Of a stretch of DNA of 64,000 bases, positions 35,706-45,238 are shown piece after piece. The stretch covers positions 1-64,000 of the forward strand of contig CALVWQ010000004.1 in the NCBI GenBank assembly GCA_944367535.1, written 5' to 3'. The number at the start of each line of letters is the position of its first letter. Positions within the stretch are counted from its first letter, which is position 1. Both the position numbers and the translations under genes were made by a program. The notes below the pieces were generated by a model. The model was not told the DNA's origin, did no database searches, and was given only the letters and a program-made list of their open reading frames with translations. The DNA comes from an uncultured Clostridia bacterium (GTDB lineage Bacteria; Bacillota; Clostridia; Christensenellales; Borkfalkiaceae).

Positions 35706-35734
35706 TTGACATATCTTGCGCAGAATGGTATCAT
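35706..35734 (+). promoter_or_regulatory. promoter of the AraC regulator, predicted leaderless start
   Basis: TTGACA (35706-35711), 17-bp spacer, TATCAT (35729-35734). Initiation about 7 nt later falls on the A of ATG 35741, and there is no Shine-Dalgarno between -10 and ATG. The mRNA is therefore probably leaderless or has a leader of only a few bases. Confidence 0.6.
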
Positions 35735-35740
35735 TAAAAT

Positions 35741-36628
35741 ATGGCGAAAAAATATTATAAGCACAAAATCGAAAAACTGCTAGTCGTCGAGGACATAGTT
35801 ACCATACACTATCTCGAACCTGAAAAAGATTTTTCGTTTCGGGAGGAAGCGCACGATTTCTGGGAAATAGTTTACGCTGACAAAGAATCGGTGATAATCA
35901 CGGCAGACGATAAAAAAATCGTGCTTTTCGAGGGTGAAATGATATTTCATAAACCTAACGAACGCCATTCTCTCGCGGCGGACGGCAAAAAGGCGCCGAG
36001 CGTGTTCATCGTAACTTTCGTATGCAAGAGCCGCGCAATGCGTTTTTTCGAAAACAAAAAAATAAAACTGAACAAAAAATTTCTGAATTTTGTCTATTTT
36101 ATCGCCGAGGAGGGCAAAAAAACCTTTAATCTCCCTTACTTTAATCCCGAACTCACAAAAATGGAGCTCATGCCTCACCCCGCGCTCGGCGGCGAGCAAC
36201 TTATAAAAAACTATCTTGAAATCCTGCTCATAAATATAATGCGCGGCGAAACGGCAAAGAAAGATTCGGACACGGTTTTTCTTTTTAAAGACGAAGGCAA
36301 AAGAATTACCGGACAGATTATCGATTTACTTAAAAGCAATCTCGGAGAAAAACTCACGATTAACGACGTATGCGAGAAAATCAACTACAACAAATCATAC
36401 GTTTTCAGCCGATTTAAAAAGGATACGGGCGTCACGGTGATGACTTACTTTACACGGCTTAAAATCGACCGTGCCAAACAACTTCTCCGCGAGGGCAATC
36501 TGAATATCGCGCAAATTGCGGCGGAACTCGCTTTCGACACACCCAACTATTTTACCAAGACTTTCAAAAAAATTACGGGGTTTTCCCCGTTGCAATACAA
36601 AAAAATTTATCTTTCGGCGCCGTCATGA
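35741..36628 (+). CDS. AraC family transcriptional regulator
   Basis: A 295-residue regulator with an N-terminal cupin-type ligand-binding domain (HDFWEIVYADKESV…GEMIFHKPNERHSLAA, ~35-90) and a C-terminal double HTH (LTINDVCEKINYNKSYVFSRFKKDTGVTVMTYFTRLKIDRAKQLLREGNLNIAQIAAELAFDTPNYFTKTFKKITGFSP-type, ~205-290). It is divergent from the PIG-L sugar operon and is the obvious activator, probably responding to a sugar intermediate. Translation most likely starts on a leaderless message. Confidence 0.87.
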   Translation: MAKKYYKHKIEKLLVVEDIVTIHYLEPEKDFSFREEAHDFWEIVYADKESVIITADDKKIVLFEGEMIFHKPNERHSLAADGKKAPSVFIVTFVCKSRAMRFFENKKIKLNKKFLNFVYFIAEEGKKTFNLPYFNPELTKMELMPHPALGGEQLIKNYLEILLINIMRGETAKKDSDTVFLFKDEGKRITGQIIDLLKSNLGEKLTINDVCEKINYNKSYVFSRFKKDTGVTVMTYFTRLKIDRAKQLLREGNLNIAQIAAELAFDTPNYFTKTFKKITGFSPLQYKKIYLSAPS

Positions 36629-36662
36629 AAAACTTTCAGGCGCACCGACAAAAGGAGTTTCA

Positions 36663-37490
36663 ATGATTGATCCTTTCGACTACAAAGAGCCGCACTGCGC
36701 GCTGTGCGGCGGGAAAGAATTCTATAACCCCAAATCAGACGACCCGTCAGGAAGAATTCCAGTAAAGCGCATTATAGAGAAACTCGACGGTTTTTTCGCA
36801 CGCGACGACATGTCCGAAGCGGGCAAGCTGTTAGAATACTGGCAGACCGAGGCGAAAGAACTCGGCGATAAAAACGGAGAGCTTTCCGTCGTAAACGAAC
36901 TCATAGGTTATTACAGAAAAATGGGAGAAAAAGAAAAAGGGCTCGCCGCCGCGGAAAGAGGGCTTTTTCTTCTCGACGCTCTCGGGCTTTCTGAAAGCGT
37001 TTCGGGTGCGACCGTGATACTTAACGCGGCGACGACCTGTAAAGCCTTCGGAGACCCCGCACGCGCTCTCGCGCTGTACGATAAGACTTATATCGTTTTT
37101 TCCCGCGACCTCGATGCAGAAGACCGTCTGTTCGGCGGATTTTACAACAACAAGGCACTCGCGCTTGAAGATATGGGACAATATGAAGAAGCGGAAAAAT
37201 GCTATAAAGCGGCTAAAAACGTAATGAGCAAATTTAAAGACGGTTTAGCCGACTTGGCGATAACCTGCGTCAACATGGCACACCTTTACGAAAAGAGTAA
37301 AAGGGCAAAAAGCATGATAACCGACTGCCTTTTCGAGGCGTATAAATATTTAAACGACGAAGAACTGTCGCATGACGGATACTATGCTTTCGTATGTGCA
37401 AAGTGCGCACCGTCATTCGCGCATTTCGGTTACGGGCGAATTGCGGCCGAACTTGAAGAGGAATCCGATAAAATATATGAAAGGACTTGA
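36663..37490 (+). CDS. tetratricopeptide-repeat protein
   Basis: A 275-residue soluble helical-repeat protein starting at ATG 36663 with AAGGAG 6 nt upstream. An N-terminal Cys pair (CALCGG, ~13-18) may bind zinc. TPR-like units run through most of the chain, the clearest being FYNNKALALEDMGQYEEAEKCYKAA and ITCVNMAHLYEKSKRAK. It overlaps the next gene (DUF4037) by 14 nt. TPR/DUF4037 pairs recur in clostridia. The TPR protein is presumably a scaffold or regulator of the nucleotidyltransferase-like partner; function unknown. Confidence 0.75.
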   Translation: MIDPFDYKEPHCALCGGKEFYNPKSDDPSGRIPVKRIIEKLDGFFARDDMSEAGKLLEYWQTEAKELGDKNGELSVVNELIGYYRKMGEKEKGLAAAERGLFLLDALGLSESVSGATVILNAATTCKAFGDPARALALYDKTYIVFSRDLDAEDRLFGGFYNNKALALEDMGQYEEAEKCYKAAKNVMSKFKDGLADLAITCVNMAHLYEKSKRAKSMITDCLFEAYKYLNDEELSHDGYYAFVCAKCAPSFAHFGYGRIAAELEEESDKIYERT

Positions 37491-38412
37491 AATATGCGAA
37501 AAATATTACAGACTTTACGGCGAAAGTCTGTTTGAAAAATACCCCGAACTAATGCGCCGCGCGGCGACGGGACTTGTCGGAGAGGGCTCGGAATGTTTAG
37601 GCTTCGACGACGAAATTTCGCGCGACCACGATTTCGATTTTGGTTTTTGCATCTGGCTTACGGACGAGGATGAACGCGATTACGGTTTTGCCCTTTCACG
37701 CGCATACGCTTCGCTCCCGAAAGAATTTATGGGCCTTAAACGCGCGGCGGATTCCCCCGTCGGCGGAAGCCGCCGCGGCGTGATGACGATTGGCGGATTT
37801 TATCAAAAATTTCTCGGCGGAAAAACGGTCCCTGACGAACTGCACCGCTGGCTGTATATTCCGTCTTACGCGCTCTCCGCCGCGACTAACGGCAAAGTCT
37901 TTTACGACGGTCTCGGCTCTTTTTCCCAAATTCGCGAACAACTTAAAAAAGGATATCCCGAGGACATAAGGAGAAAAAAAATCGCCTCGAACCTCGTCAT
38001 GATGGCACAGACAGGACAGTATAACTACGTTCGGTGCGTAAAGCGCGGAGAAACGGGAGCGGCGGGAATCGCAATCGCCCAATTCGTGAGACACGCCCTT
38101 TCGGTCATTTATCTTTTGAACGGAGTTTACGAGCCATTTTACAAATGGGCTTACAGAGGGCTGAGAGACCTGCCTATTCTTTCCGACCTCGAACTGACTC
38201 TCACGGGTCTGACCGAACTCGGCAACTCGAAAACCGAAGCGGCGGAAAAATCAGAGATAATAGACGACACTGCAAATTTAATATCTCGTGTGTTAAAAGA
38301 ACAGGGACTTATTACGGAAACAGGAATCGACCTTGAATCTTTTTCTTATCGCGTAAACGACAGAATAAGCGACTGCAATATAAGGAACATGCACATAATG
38401 GAGGGATTATAA
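37477..38412 (+). CDS. DUF4037 protein (nucleotidyltransferase-like)
   Basis: A 311-residue protein with a nucleotidyltransferase-fold signature: GLVGEGSECLGFDDEISRDHDFDFGF (~26-52), resembling the GS…DxD core of minimal nucleotidyltransferases. A helical C-terminal half follows. DUF4037 members have no established reaction. The start (ATG 37477) lies inside the 3' end of the TPR gene, so the two are translationally coupled. It is the last gene of its transcript. Confidence 0.8.
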   Translation: MKGLEICEKYYRLYGESLFEKYPELMRRAATGLVGEGSECLGFDDEISRDHDFDFGFCIWLTDEDERDYGFALSRAYASLPKEFMGLKRAADSPVGGSRRGVMTIGGFYQKFLGGKTVPDELHRWLYIPSYALSAATNGKVFYDGLGSFSQIREQLKKGYPEDIRRKKIASNLVMMAQTGQYNYVRCVKRGETGAAGIAIAQFVRHALSVIYLLNGVYEPFYKWAYRGLRDLPILSDLELTLTGLTELGNSKTEAAEKSEIIDDTANLISRVLKEQGLITETGIDLESFSYRVNDRISDCNIRNMHIMEGL

Positions 38413-38845
38413 ATAAAAATAACCGATACAGACTAAAATTTTTTACAAAAACAAATCGGTACAAGAAAGAAATTGTACGCTATGCACGCTTTTTTTACGT
38501 CTTTTATGCTGTACTTCGTAAAATATTATTAAAAAGTCGGGCGTTTTGAGAAATTACGTTTTAAGACGTGGATTTTTGTAAAATTACATATGATATAAAT
38601 AAGATTTCAGGTAAAATGCAAAAATAAAAAATTTGTATAAATAATAAAACCGAAGGTCAACGCAATATTAATACGATAAGAGTAATTTTATAATATTTTA
38701 TTTAAAACAATCCCCGCCGCCAGTCGATTCAAGCAACTGGCGGCGGGGTTTTTAATCCGAACATTCAGCATTATTTATTATACGTCTGATATTGATATGG
38801 TGCGCCATATGGCAAAAGGTTCTAAAAAAAACCGTATATTCACCG
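38413..38845. other. intergenic region with bidirectional terminator
   Basis: About 430 nt between convergent genes. The only clear element is the hairpin at 38712-38748; the rest is A+T-rich with no supported frame or RNA. Confidence 0.6.
38712..38748. terminator. terminator between convergent transcripts
   Basis: CCCCGCCGCCAGT and ACTGGCGGCGGGG (13 bp, 11-nt loop), with TTTTT on the plus side and ATTGTTTTAAAT on the minus side. Confidence 0.85.
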
Positions 38846-41329
38846 TCATTCGCTGCGCAACGCGACAACGGGGTCTTTCTTTGCCGCTATACTCGAAGGA
38901 ATAAGTCCCGCGACGAGCGTCAATGTGATACTTATAAGCACTAAAATCAATGCCGCAAGCGGGTCAAGCACGGCAAGCCTTCCGACATCGGGTATAAGTT
39001 TTGCGAGAATGATATTTATCGGTATCGAGAACAGATACGTTATACCGACGCCTATAAGTCCCGCGAAAAGACCGATAAGGAAAGTTTCCGCGTTAAAGAC
39101 GTTGCCTATCTCGCCCTTTGCCGCGCCGAGCGCACGCAAAACGCCTATTTCCTTAGTTCTTTCAACAACCGAAATATATGTTATTATTCCGATCATGACG
39201 CTCGAAACTATAAGAGAAATCGATGTAAAGGCAATAAGCACATAAGTTACTGCGTCAACCATGGTATTCAGCATTCCGAACATCATACTCATCATGTCGG
39301 AATAAGTTATCTGCAAACCTTCATTATCTTTAACTTCGGAACGCGCGTTCCATTCGTCAATGTATGCCTTAATGCGTTCTTTGCTCGTAAAGTCGCGCGC
39401 ATAAATGCTGATTGTGGAAGGAGTATCGACGCCTGCGAGCTGTCTTAATGTAAGTGTTTCATAAAGTATGGGCCTTGGCGGAGTTGCAGAACTGTCCATA
39501 CCGCTGTATATCGAAACCATACCGTTCGAATCCGCCGCATTTAAAATCGCACTGTCTTTATTGATTTCGAGGGCATGTTCCGTCAGCGCGGGAGTATAAG
39601 CAAAACCCGTCGAAAGTATGCCGTTTACATTTTCCTTAGCGCGGATTATTCCCACTATTTCGAGCGCTTCGAGCCCCTCGGTATCTTCCTGCACGTCATT
39701 AAGGAAGTAATACCCGCCGAGATTCTGATACATAATATCGTTGTTTGCAAAATATATTTTCTTGCCGACAATATCCTCTATGGATATATATTTTTTTTTG
39801 TCACAAGTTACGTCCGTTCCCGTTTGGGGGAAATTGATGCCCACATATCCCAAAAGTGCGAGGGTGATGTCGCTAATCCCGTTATATTCATCTACAACGA
39901 GCACAATCTGATTATAATCCGATTTTTCAAAAGAAGGCATCTTTCCGTAAAGCACGTCGTATTGTTCTTCAATAAGTTCCTTGCTGTTCGGCATTTCCTG
40001 AATGGTCGGGATATACTGCCTTACAAAACTCGTACTAAGTCCCATTGCAGCTTCGAGTTGTGCATTATACATATCTTCTATACTATTAACGAGCATGTCA
40101 ATCGCCATAAACGTCGGTTCGCCGTTAATAGTTATGTCGGTATAAAAATAATCGTTCATATCGAACCCGTAAGAATATGCGATGTCGTAATACAAGCCGG
40201 GGTCGGCATTATCGAGATAATGTAAAAATCCGTCTTCTGACGTATCCGAAAGGTCGTTATGTTCGAGCATGCCCGTAAGGTTATCGAACGCTTCTTCGAC
40301 TATGACGTTGTCGAGTTCGGGATATTTGTCCTTGCTGATGCTGTCGAACACGTCGGAAAACGTGGACAGGTCGACAGAACTTTCGCTAATCGTAAGCGGG
40401 TAAGTGGCGAGCGTATCTGTCTGCATACGCTCCATATACGCGTTAAACCCGTTTGAAAGAGCGAGAACGAGCGCGACGCCCGTAATACCGATACTTCCCG
40501 CGATAGATGTAAGAACGGTGCGCGTCTTTTTTGAATAAAGGTTTTTTATGGAAAGCGCGAATGCTGTTTTAAAACCCATTTTGGGTTTGCGCATTTTCTT
40601 GGGCTGATTATTGTCTGTTGCCTCGAACGGGTCCGAATCGCCCACCTTTTCCCCGTCGAGAAGGTTGATAATACGAGTAGAATATTTCTGCGCGAGGTCG
40701 GGATTATGAGTAACCATGATGACCAGCCTGTCTTTCGCGACCTCTTTTAAAAGGTCCATGACCTGAACGCTGGTTTCGGTATCTAACGCGCCCGTAGGCT
40801 CGTCGGCGAGGATTATTTCGGGGTCGTTGACAAGTGCGCGCGCAATCGCAACGCGCTGCATCTGTCCGCCCGAAAGCTGATTCGGTTTTTTATACGCCTG
40901 CCCTTCAAGACCGACTTTCTTTAAAATATCGAGAGCGCGGCGCCGCCTCTCGCGCTTGTTCACCCCCGAAAGTTCTAGCGCGAGTTCGACGTTGGCAAGC
41001 ACGCTCTGATGCGGTATAAGGTTATATGATTGGAACACGAAACCTATACAGTTATTCCTGTAAGCATCCCAATCCTTGTCATTATAATTCTTGGTGGAGC
41101 GTCCCTCTATCACAAGGTCTCCCGAAGTGTATCTGTCAAGACCGCCTATGATATTCAAAAGCGTAGTCTTGCCGCAACCCGAAGGCCCGAGTATCGATAC
41201 GAATTCGTTCTTACGGAAACTAAGGTTAATACCTTTGAGCGCCTGAACCTTGAAATCTCCCTCTCCGTAAACTTTGACAATGTCAGTCAATCTCAACGCA
41301 CATTCTCCCTGCCTTTTTGGGGTCTTCAT
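38846..41329 (-). CDS. MacB-type ABC transporter, ATPase fused to permease
   Basis: An 827-residue fusion. The N-terminal ATPase has Walker [10 protein letters not shown] (48-56), signature [15 protein letters not shown] and Walker [10 protein letters not shown]. It is followed by a permease with an N-terminal TM helix ([21 protein letters not shown]), a ~350-residue extracellular domain and a C-terminal three-helix FtsX domain (~690-827). MacB-like proteins act as mechanotransmitters for peptide or lipoprotein export or antibiotic resistance rather than as classical channels. No partner periplasmic protein or two-component system is adjacent, so the substrate is unknown. AAAGGAG precedes ATG 41329. 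Confidence 0.88.
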   Translation of the reverse strand: MKTPKRQGECALRLTDIVKVYGEGDFKVQALKGINLSFRKNEFVSILGPSGCGKTTLLNIIGGLDRYTSGDLVIEGRSTKNYNDKDWDAYRNNCIGFVFQSYNLIPHQSVLANVELALELSGVNKRERRRRALDILKKVGLEGQAYKKPNQLSGGQMQRVAIARALVNDPEIILADEPTGALDTETSVQVMDLLKEVAKDRLVIMVTHNPDLAQKYSTRIINLLDGEKVGDSDPFEATDNNQPKKMRKPKMGFKTAFALSIKNLYSKKTRTVLTSIAGSIGITGVALVLALSNGFNAYMERMQTDTLATYPLTISESSVDLSTFSDVFDSISKDKYPELDNVIVEEAFDNLTGMLEHNDLSDTSEDGFLHYLDNADPGLYYDIAYSYGFDMNDYFYTDITINGEPTFMAIDMLVNSIEDMYNAQLEAAMGLSTSFVRQYIPTIQEMPNSKELIEEQYDVLYGKMPSFEKSDYNQIVLVVDEYNGISDITLALLGYVGINFPQTGTDVTCDKKKYISIEDIVGKKIYFANNDIMYQNLGGYYFLNDVQEDTEGLEALEIVGIIRAKENVNGILSTGFAYTPALTEHALEINKDSAILNAADSNGMVSIYSGMDSSATPPRPILYETLTLRQLAGVDTPSTISIYARDFTSKERIKAYIDEWNARSEVKDNEGLQITYSDMMSMMFGMLNTMVDAVTYVLIAFTSISLIVSSVMIGIITYISVVERTKEIGVLRALGAAKGEIGNVFNAETFLIGLFAGLIGVGITYLFSIPINIILAKLIPDVGRLAVLDPLAALILVLISITLTLVAGLIPSSIAAKKDPVVALRSE

Positions 41330-41429
41330 AACGGGAACTCCTTTTATGAAATTATTATTCTATATTCACATTATACCGTAATCGACTTAAATGTTCCTTG
41401 AAAAACCGAAAATATTATCTTTAATTTTT

Positions 41430-43304
41430 TCAGATAATATCCGACAGAGCGGACACGAATTCGCCCGCGTCGTCGAGCGCGAGACCTTCTAAAAGTCTCG
41501 CCTGTTCGTAAAGGACGAGAGCGTACTTTTTGAGTTTTTCCTTATCGGTTTCAAAAAGCGTTTTCAGCGTATTGAGAATTTTATGTTCGGCGCTTATTTC
41601 GAGAATCTTATCCGCTTTTACCTTGCCGTCCGAATTCGGCATGGAATTAAAGACTTTCTCCATTTCTATCGATATATCGCCGCCCGAAATGAGGCATACG
41701 GGATAGGTTTTGAGGTTTGAGGTTAGCCTTACTTCCTTTACCTTGTCGCCGAGGTCGTTTTTAATTTCTGCGAGTAAATCTTTCAGACTCTCACTCTTTT
41801 CTTTTAGTTGCTCCTTTTCGGCGTCCGAATCTATCGAGAAATCGGCTTCGGAAACGGATTTGAACTTCTTTCCGTCGTAATCCATAAGGATTTTGGCAAC
41901 GAATTCATCTACCCCGTCTTTGAAGAAAAGTATTTCGTATCCTTTTTCTTTCGCCTTTTCAATTTGCGGAAGCGCGGCTATCTTCTCGTAACTTTCGCCC
42001 GAGGCATAGTAAATCGCGTCCTGACCTTCGAGCATTCCATCTACATATTCTTTCAGGGAAACGAGTTTTTCCTTTTTCGACGAATAGAACATAAGGAAAT
42101 CTTTTAATTTATCCTTATTCATGCCGAATCCCGCATAAACACCGAATTTTATCGCGAGTCCGAACTCTGCAAACAGTTTTTCGTAAGTTTCGCGCTCCTC
42201 GTCCATCATCTTTTTAAGTTCGGAGGAAATTTTCTTTTCTATGCTGTTTGCAATGGCCTTGACCTGTCTGTCCTGTTGCAGTATTTCACGCGAAATATTT
42301 AAGGAAAGGTCTGCGGAATCCACTATGCCGCGCACAAACCCGAAATAATCGGGCAGAAGTTCCTCGCACTTTTCCATTATCATGACGCCGTTACAATAAA
42401 GTTTGAGTCCCTTTTTATAATCTTTCGAATAATAATCGAAAGGCGCGCGAGACGGGAAGAACAAAAGCGTGTCATAAGTTACACTGCCCTCGATTTTGGC
42501 GTAAACGCTCTTCAACGGGTCGGTATAGTCGTGAAACTCGTTCTTATAAAACTCGTTTAAGTTTTGTTCGGTAACATCTTTCTTGGGTTTTTTCCAAACA
42601 GGCACCATGCTGTTCAGCGTTTCGGTCTTTTCCACCTGTTCGTACTCGGGTTTATCGTCGGGCGAACCCTCCTTTCTCTCCGAACGCGTAACTTTCATCG
42701 TTATAGGATAACGTATATAGTCCGAATACTGCTTCACGAGCGAAGAAATTCTATATTCTTTGAGAAAATCCGAATATTTGAAATCGTCCGTATCGGCTTT
42801 AAGCGTCAGCACAACCTTCGTGCCGAGTCCTTCTTTTTCCGTCTCCTCGACGGTATATCCCTCGACGCCCGCGCTCGTCCACTTAAAAGCCTTGTCCGCT
42901 CCGTACGCTCTCGAATAAACCTCTATTTTGTCCGCGACCATGAACGCCGAATAAAATCCCACGCCGAACTGACCTATCAGTTCGTTCTCGTTCTTTTCCG
43001 CGTTTTCTTTCTTGAACGCAAGAGTGCCGGACTCGGCTATCGTCCCGAGATTCTTTTCGAGTTCAGCCGCCGTCATGCCTATCCCGTTATCCTCGATGGT
43101 CAGAGTCCTTGCCGCCTCGTCCCGCGTTATGGTTATCTTAAAATCCGAATCGACGCTCGTATCCGTCAAAGATATGAATTTCAGTTTGTCTATCGCGTCG
43201 GACGCGTTGGATATAAGTTCGCGCAGAAATATCTCTTTATTGGTATAAATCGAGTTTATCATTAAGTCGAGTATTCTTTTGGATTCCGTTTTAAATTGTT
43301 TCAT
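41430..43304 (-). CDS. htpG: chaperone protein HtpG (Hsp90)
   Basis: A 624-residue cytosolic Hsp90, starting at ATG 43304. The GHKL ATPase motifs are visible: ELISNASDAIDKL (~25-37), DNGIGMT (~73) and GQFGVGFYSAFMV (~110-122). Middle-domain and C-terminal dimerisation regions are full length. A CIRCE operator immediately upstream puts it under HrcA control, unlike Bacillus htpG. Secure. Confidence 0.95.
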   Translation of the reverse strand: MKQFKTESKRILDLMINSIYTNKEIFLRELISNASDAIDKLKFISLTDTSVDSDFKITITRDEAARTLTIEDNGIGMTAAELEKNLGTIAESGTLAFKKENAEKNENELIGQFGVGFYSAFMVADKIEVYSRAYGADKAFKWTSAGVEGYTVEETEKEGLGTKVVLTLKADTDDFKYSDFLKEYRISSLVKQYSDYIRYPITMKVTRSERKEGSPDDKPEYEQVEKTETLNSMVPVWKKPKKDVTEQNLNEFYKNEFHDYTDPLKSVYAKIEGSVTYDTLLFFPSRAPFDYYSKDYKKGLKLYCNGVMIMEKCEELLPDYFGFVRGIVDSADLSLNISREILQQDRQVKAIANSIEKKISSELKKMMDEERETYEKLFAEFGLAIKFGVYAGFGMNKDKLKDFLMFYSSKKEKLVSLKEYVDGMLEGQDAIYYASGESYEKIAALPQIEKAKEKGYEILFFKDGVDEFVAKILMDYDGKKFKSVSEADFSIDSDAEKEQLKEKSESLKDLLAEIKNDLGDKVKEVRLTSNLKTYPVCLISGGDISIEMEKVFNSMPNSDGKVKADKILEISAEHKILNTLKTLFETDKEKLKKYALVLYEQARLLEGLALDDAGEFVSALSDII

Positions 43305-43327
43305 AACTGTGTATCTCCGTAAGTTTT

Positions 43328-43386
43328 TTGGCACTCTCTATCGTTAAGTGCTAATTATATTATATACCGCCGAAATTATTTGTCAA
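43328..43386 (-). promoter_or_regulatory. htpG promoter and CIRCE operator
   Basis: Minus strand: TTGACA (43381-43386), 16-bp spacer, TATAAT (43359-43364), then the CIRCE inverted repeat TTAGCACTT-N9-GAGTGCCAA (43328-43354), which differs from the consensus TTAGCACTC-N9-GAGTGCTAA at two positions. HrcA is expected to bind here. Confidence 0.85.
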
Positions 43387-43444
43387 CTTAATTGACAGGT
43401 TTTTCGCAAAAAAAGAATCGCGGGTTAAGATTTGCCGTAAAACA

Positions 43445-43473
43445 TTGACAAACGCCGTCAAAAATGCTAAACT
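43445..43473 (+). promoter_or_regulatory. promoter of the BFD-like ferredoxin gene
   Basis: TTGACA (43445-43450), 17-bp spacer, TAAACT (43468-43473), ~30 nt upstream of the ATG. Confidence 0.65.
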
Positions 43474-43503
43474 TTTTTGTGATTACAAAAGGAGACGAGA
43501 AAA

Positions 43504-43698
43504 ATGGAAAACAAACTGGTCTGCAACTGCAAAAAAGTCTATATGTCGGATATCGAAAAAGCGGTTTATGCGACGAACAACATCACCGACCTCGAAAAGA
43601 AATTCGAAGAAGTGCAGAAAATCACGAAATGCTCTACGGGCTGCGGCGGCTGCCACGATAAAATCATGGATATAATCGCCGATTTCATGAATGCTTAA
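43504..43698 (+). CDS. BFD-like [2Fe-2S]-binding protein
   Basis: A 64-residue protein of the bacterioferritin-associated ferredoxin type: Cys pair LVCNCKKV (7 and 9) and a second pair within KCSTGCGGC (~43-48), with the helical MSDIEKAVYATNNITDLEKKFEEVQK between. Such domains bind one [2Fe-2S] cluster and pass electrons or regulate iron release. No ferritin gene is adjacent. AAAGGAGACG precedes the ATG. Confidence 0.82.
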   Translation: MENKLVCNCKKVYMSDIEKAVYATNNITDLEKKFEEVQKITKCSTGCGGCHDKIMDIIADFMNA

Positions 43699-43716
43699 AC
43701 CATAGAAAAATTTACG

Positions 43717-44436
43717 ATGAAGAACCGAATTGTTTCGGCGGTTTTCGGAGTATTTCTTTTCTTTTTGATACTCACCGTTTCGATAGGTTTGCCGATATAT
43801 TTCAGATTTTTCTATTACATACAGATTCGCACGTTGGGACTCGAAAGCACCGGATACAGTTACGCCGAGATAAAGGCGGCTTACGACGAAGTGCTTAATT
43901 TTCTTACGCTCCCTTTCAGCGAGTTCGGAACGGGAATTTTGCGACACTCGGAAGAGGGTGCGGCGCATTTTTACGACTGCAAGGTACTCTTCAATCTCAA
44001 TGCGGCAGTTATGATAATTTCGGCGACGATATGTATCGTTATAGGCATTCTCAATAAAAAAGGTTACGTCAGCCTCGCCCGCCCGCACGGATTTTCCGTG
44101 GCTTTCTATTCGGCGGTATGCGCGATAGCCCTGCCCGTAATCATAGGCGCGCTCGCGGCGACAGATTTTAACAACGCTTTCGTGATTTTCCATAAAATAT
44201 TCTTCCCGGGAAAAGACAATTGGATTTTCGACGAATACGAGGACGAAATCATAAAAATACTCCCTCAGAAATTTTTCATGAATTGCGCAATACTCATCGG
44301 GGCGGGACTTATTGCGATATGCGCGGCGATTATTGTCGCCGACATAATTAAAAGAAAACGCCGCAAAAAGCAAAGCGCTCTCGGCGAGGACCGCGACAAA
44401 GCCTCAAAAAACGAAAGCGAAAATCTAATACAATAA
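43717..44436 (+). CDS. DUF1461/TIGR01906 integral membrane protein
   Basis: A 239-residue membrane protein with four TM helices (~7-30, ~92-110, ~128-150, ~190-210), an extracytoplasmic loop bearing the family's YSYAEIKAAYDEVLNFLTLP…FSEFGTG..RHSEEGAAHFYDCKVLF region, and a basic/polar C-terminal tail. TIGR01906 proteins are frequent in Firmicutes and of unknown function. It begins 18 nt after the BFD gene, so the two may be co-transcribed. Confidence 0.82.
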   Translation: MKNRIVSAVFGVFLFFLILTVSIGLPIYFRFFYYIQIRTLGLESTGYSYAEIKAAYDEVLNFLTLPFSEFGTGILRHSEEGAAHFYDCKVLFNLNAAVMIISATICIVIGILNKKGYVSLARPHGFSVAFYSAVCAIALPVIIGALAATDFNNAFVIFHKIFFPGKDNWIFDEYEDEIIKILPQKFFMNCAILIGAGLIAICAAIIVADIIKRKRRKKQSALGEDRDKASKNESENLIQ

Positions 44437-44500
44437 AAATAAAAAGAAATTGCAAATATATAATTTGTAAGAAAAAATTTAAAAAAAGTTATAAGCAAAA

Positions 44501-44538
44501 ATACCCCGCCTCGGGCGATTTCGCCCGAGGCGGGGTAT
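44501..44538. terminator. bidirectional terminator
   Basis: An 18-bp perfect stem starting ATACCCCGCC with a 2-nt loop, flanked by T-runs in plus and A-runs on the other side. It serves the DUF1461 gene and the convergent hsp20. Confidence 0.93.
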
Positions 44539-44614
44539 TTTTAAAGATTTGCGGTTTTACCGATTTGAATTCTGTCCTTTCGGCTTCGGATTTATACGGA
44601 TTATAATTCCATAA

Positions 44615-45040
44615 TCATTCTATTAAAATATTCCCCGAATTATTCTGTGTCTCTTCTTTTTTCGGCACACAGAGCAAAAGCACTCCGTTTTCGTATTTCG
44701 CTTTCACGTCGGATTCGGTTATTCCCTCGCCCACATAATAACTGCGGGAACAGGAATAACTTCTTTCACGCCTTACATAGTTCTTTTCGTCTTCCTGTTT
44801 TTCTTCGCGCTTGGCTTCCACGGTAAGATATCCGTTTTTAAGCGTTACGCTTATGTCTTTTTTGTCAAAACCCGGTACCTCGACGGCAAGTTCGTACCCC
44901 TTTTCCGTCTCCTTTACATCCGTTTTCATATTGCCTTTCTTCTGCCCGTAAAACATGGGTTTAAAGAAACTTTCAAACGGGTCTTCCCAGAAATTGAACC
45001 CCAATCCTTCTTCGTTTTTTCTAGATAAATAGTTTTTCAT
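44615..45040 (-). CDS. Hsp20/alpha-crystallin small heat-shock protein
   Basis: A 141-residue small heat-shock protein with a complete alpha-crystallin domain (KTDVKETEKGYELAVEVPGFDKKDISVTLKNGYLTVEAKR, about 40-80, ending GVLLLCVPKKE) and a short C-terminal tail carrying NILIE, a variant of the I/V-x-I/V oligomerisation motif. It prevents aggregation of unfolded proteins. A consensus promoter and CIRCE element lie upstream. Confidence 0.93.
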   Translation of the reverse strand: MKNYLSRKNEEGLGFNFWEDPFESFFKPMFYGQKKGNMKTDVKETEKGYELAVEVPGFDKKDISVTLKNGYLTVEAKREEKQEDEKNYVRRERSYSCSRSYYVGEGITESDVKAKYENGVLLLCVPKKEETQNNSGNILIE

Positions 45041-45086
45041 AATATTTCTCTCCTTTAATTTTATTAGCAGTCTTTGGAATTGATTG

Positions 45087-45146
45087 TTAGCACTCTCTTT
45101 TCCTGATTGCTAACTACAATTATACTCGCGCTTTTTTATTTGTCAA
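45087..45146 (-). promoter_or_regulatory. hsp20 promoter and CIRCE operator
   Basis: Minus-strand TTGACA (45141-45146), 16-bp spacer, TATAAT (45119-45124), then CIRCE at 45087-45113: plus-strand TTAGCACTC-N9-GATTGCTAA, one arm perfect and the other with two changes. Confidence 0.88.
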
Positions 45147-45238
45147 GAGTTTTTTTAAAAAAAATAAAAAAAGATTGCAAAAATTTTCCGCAATCTTTTT
45201 ATTGCCTTTTTAAGATTTAATATACCCGATTAATTAAT

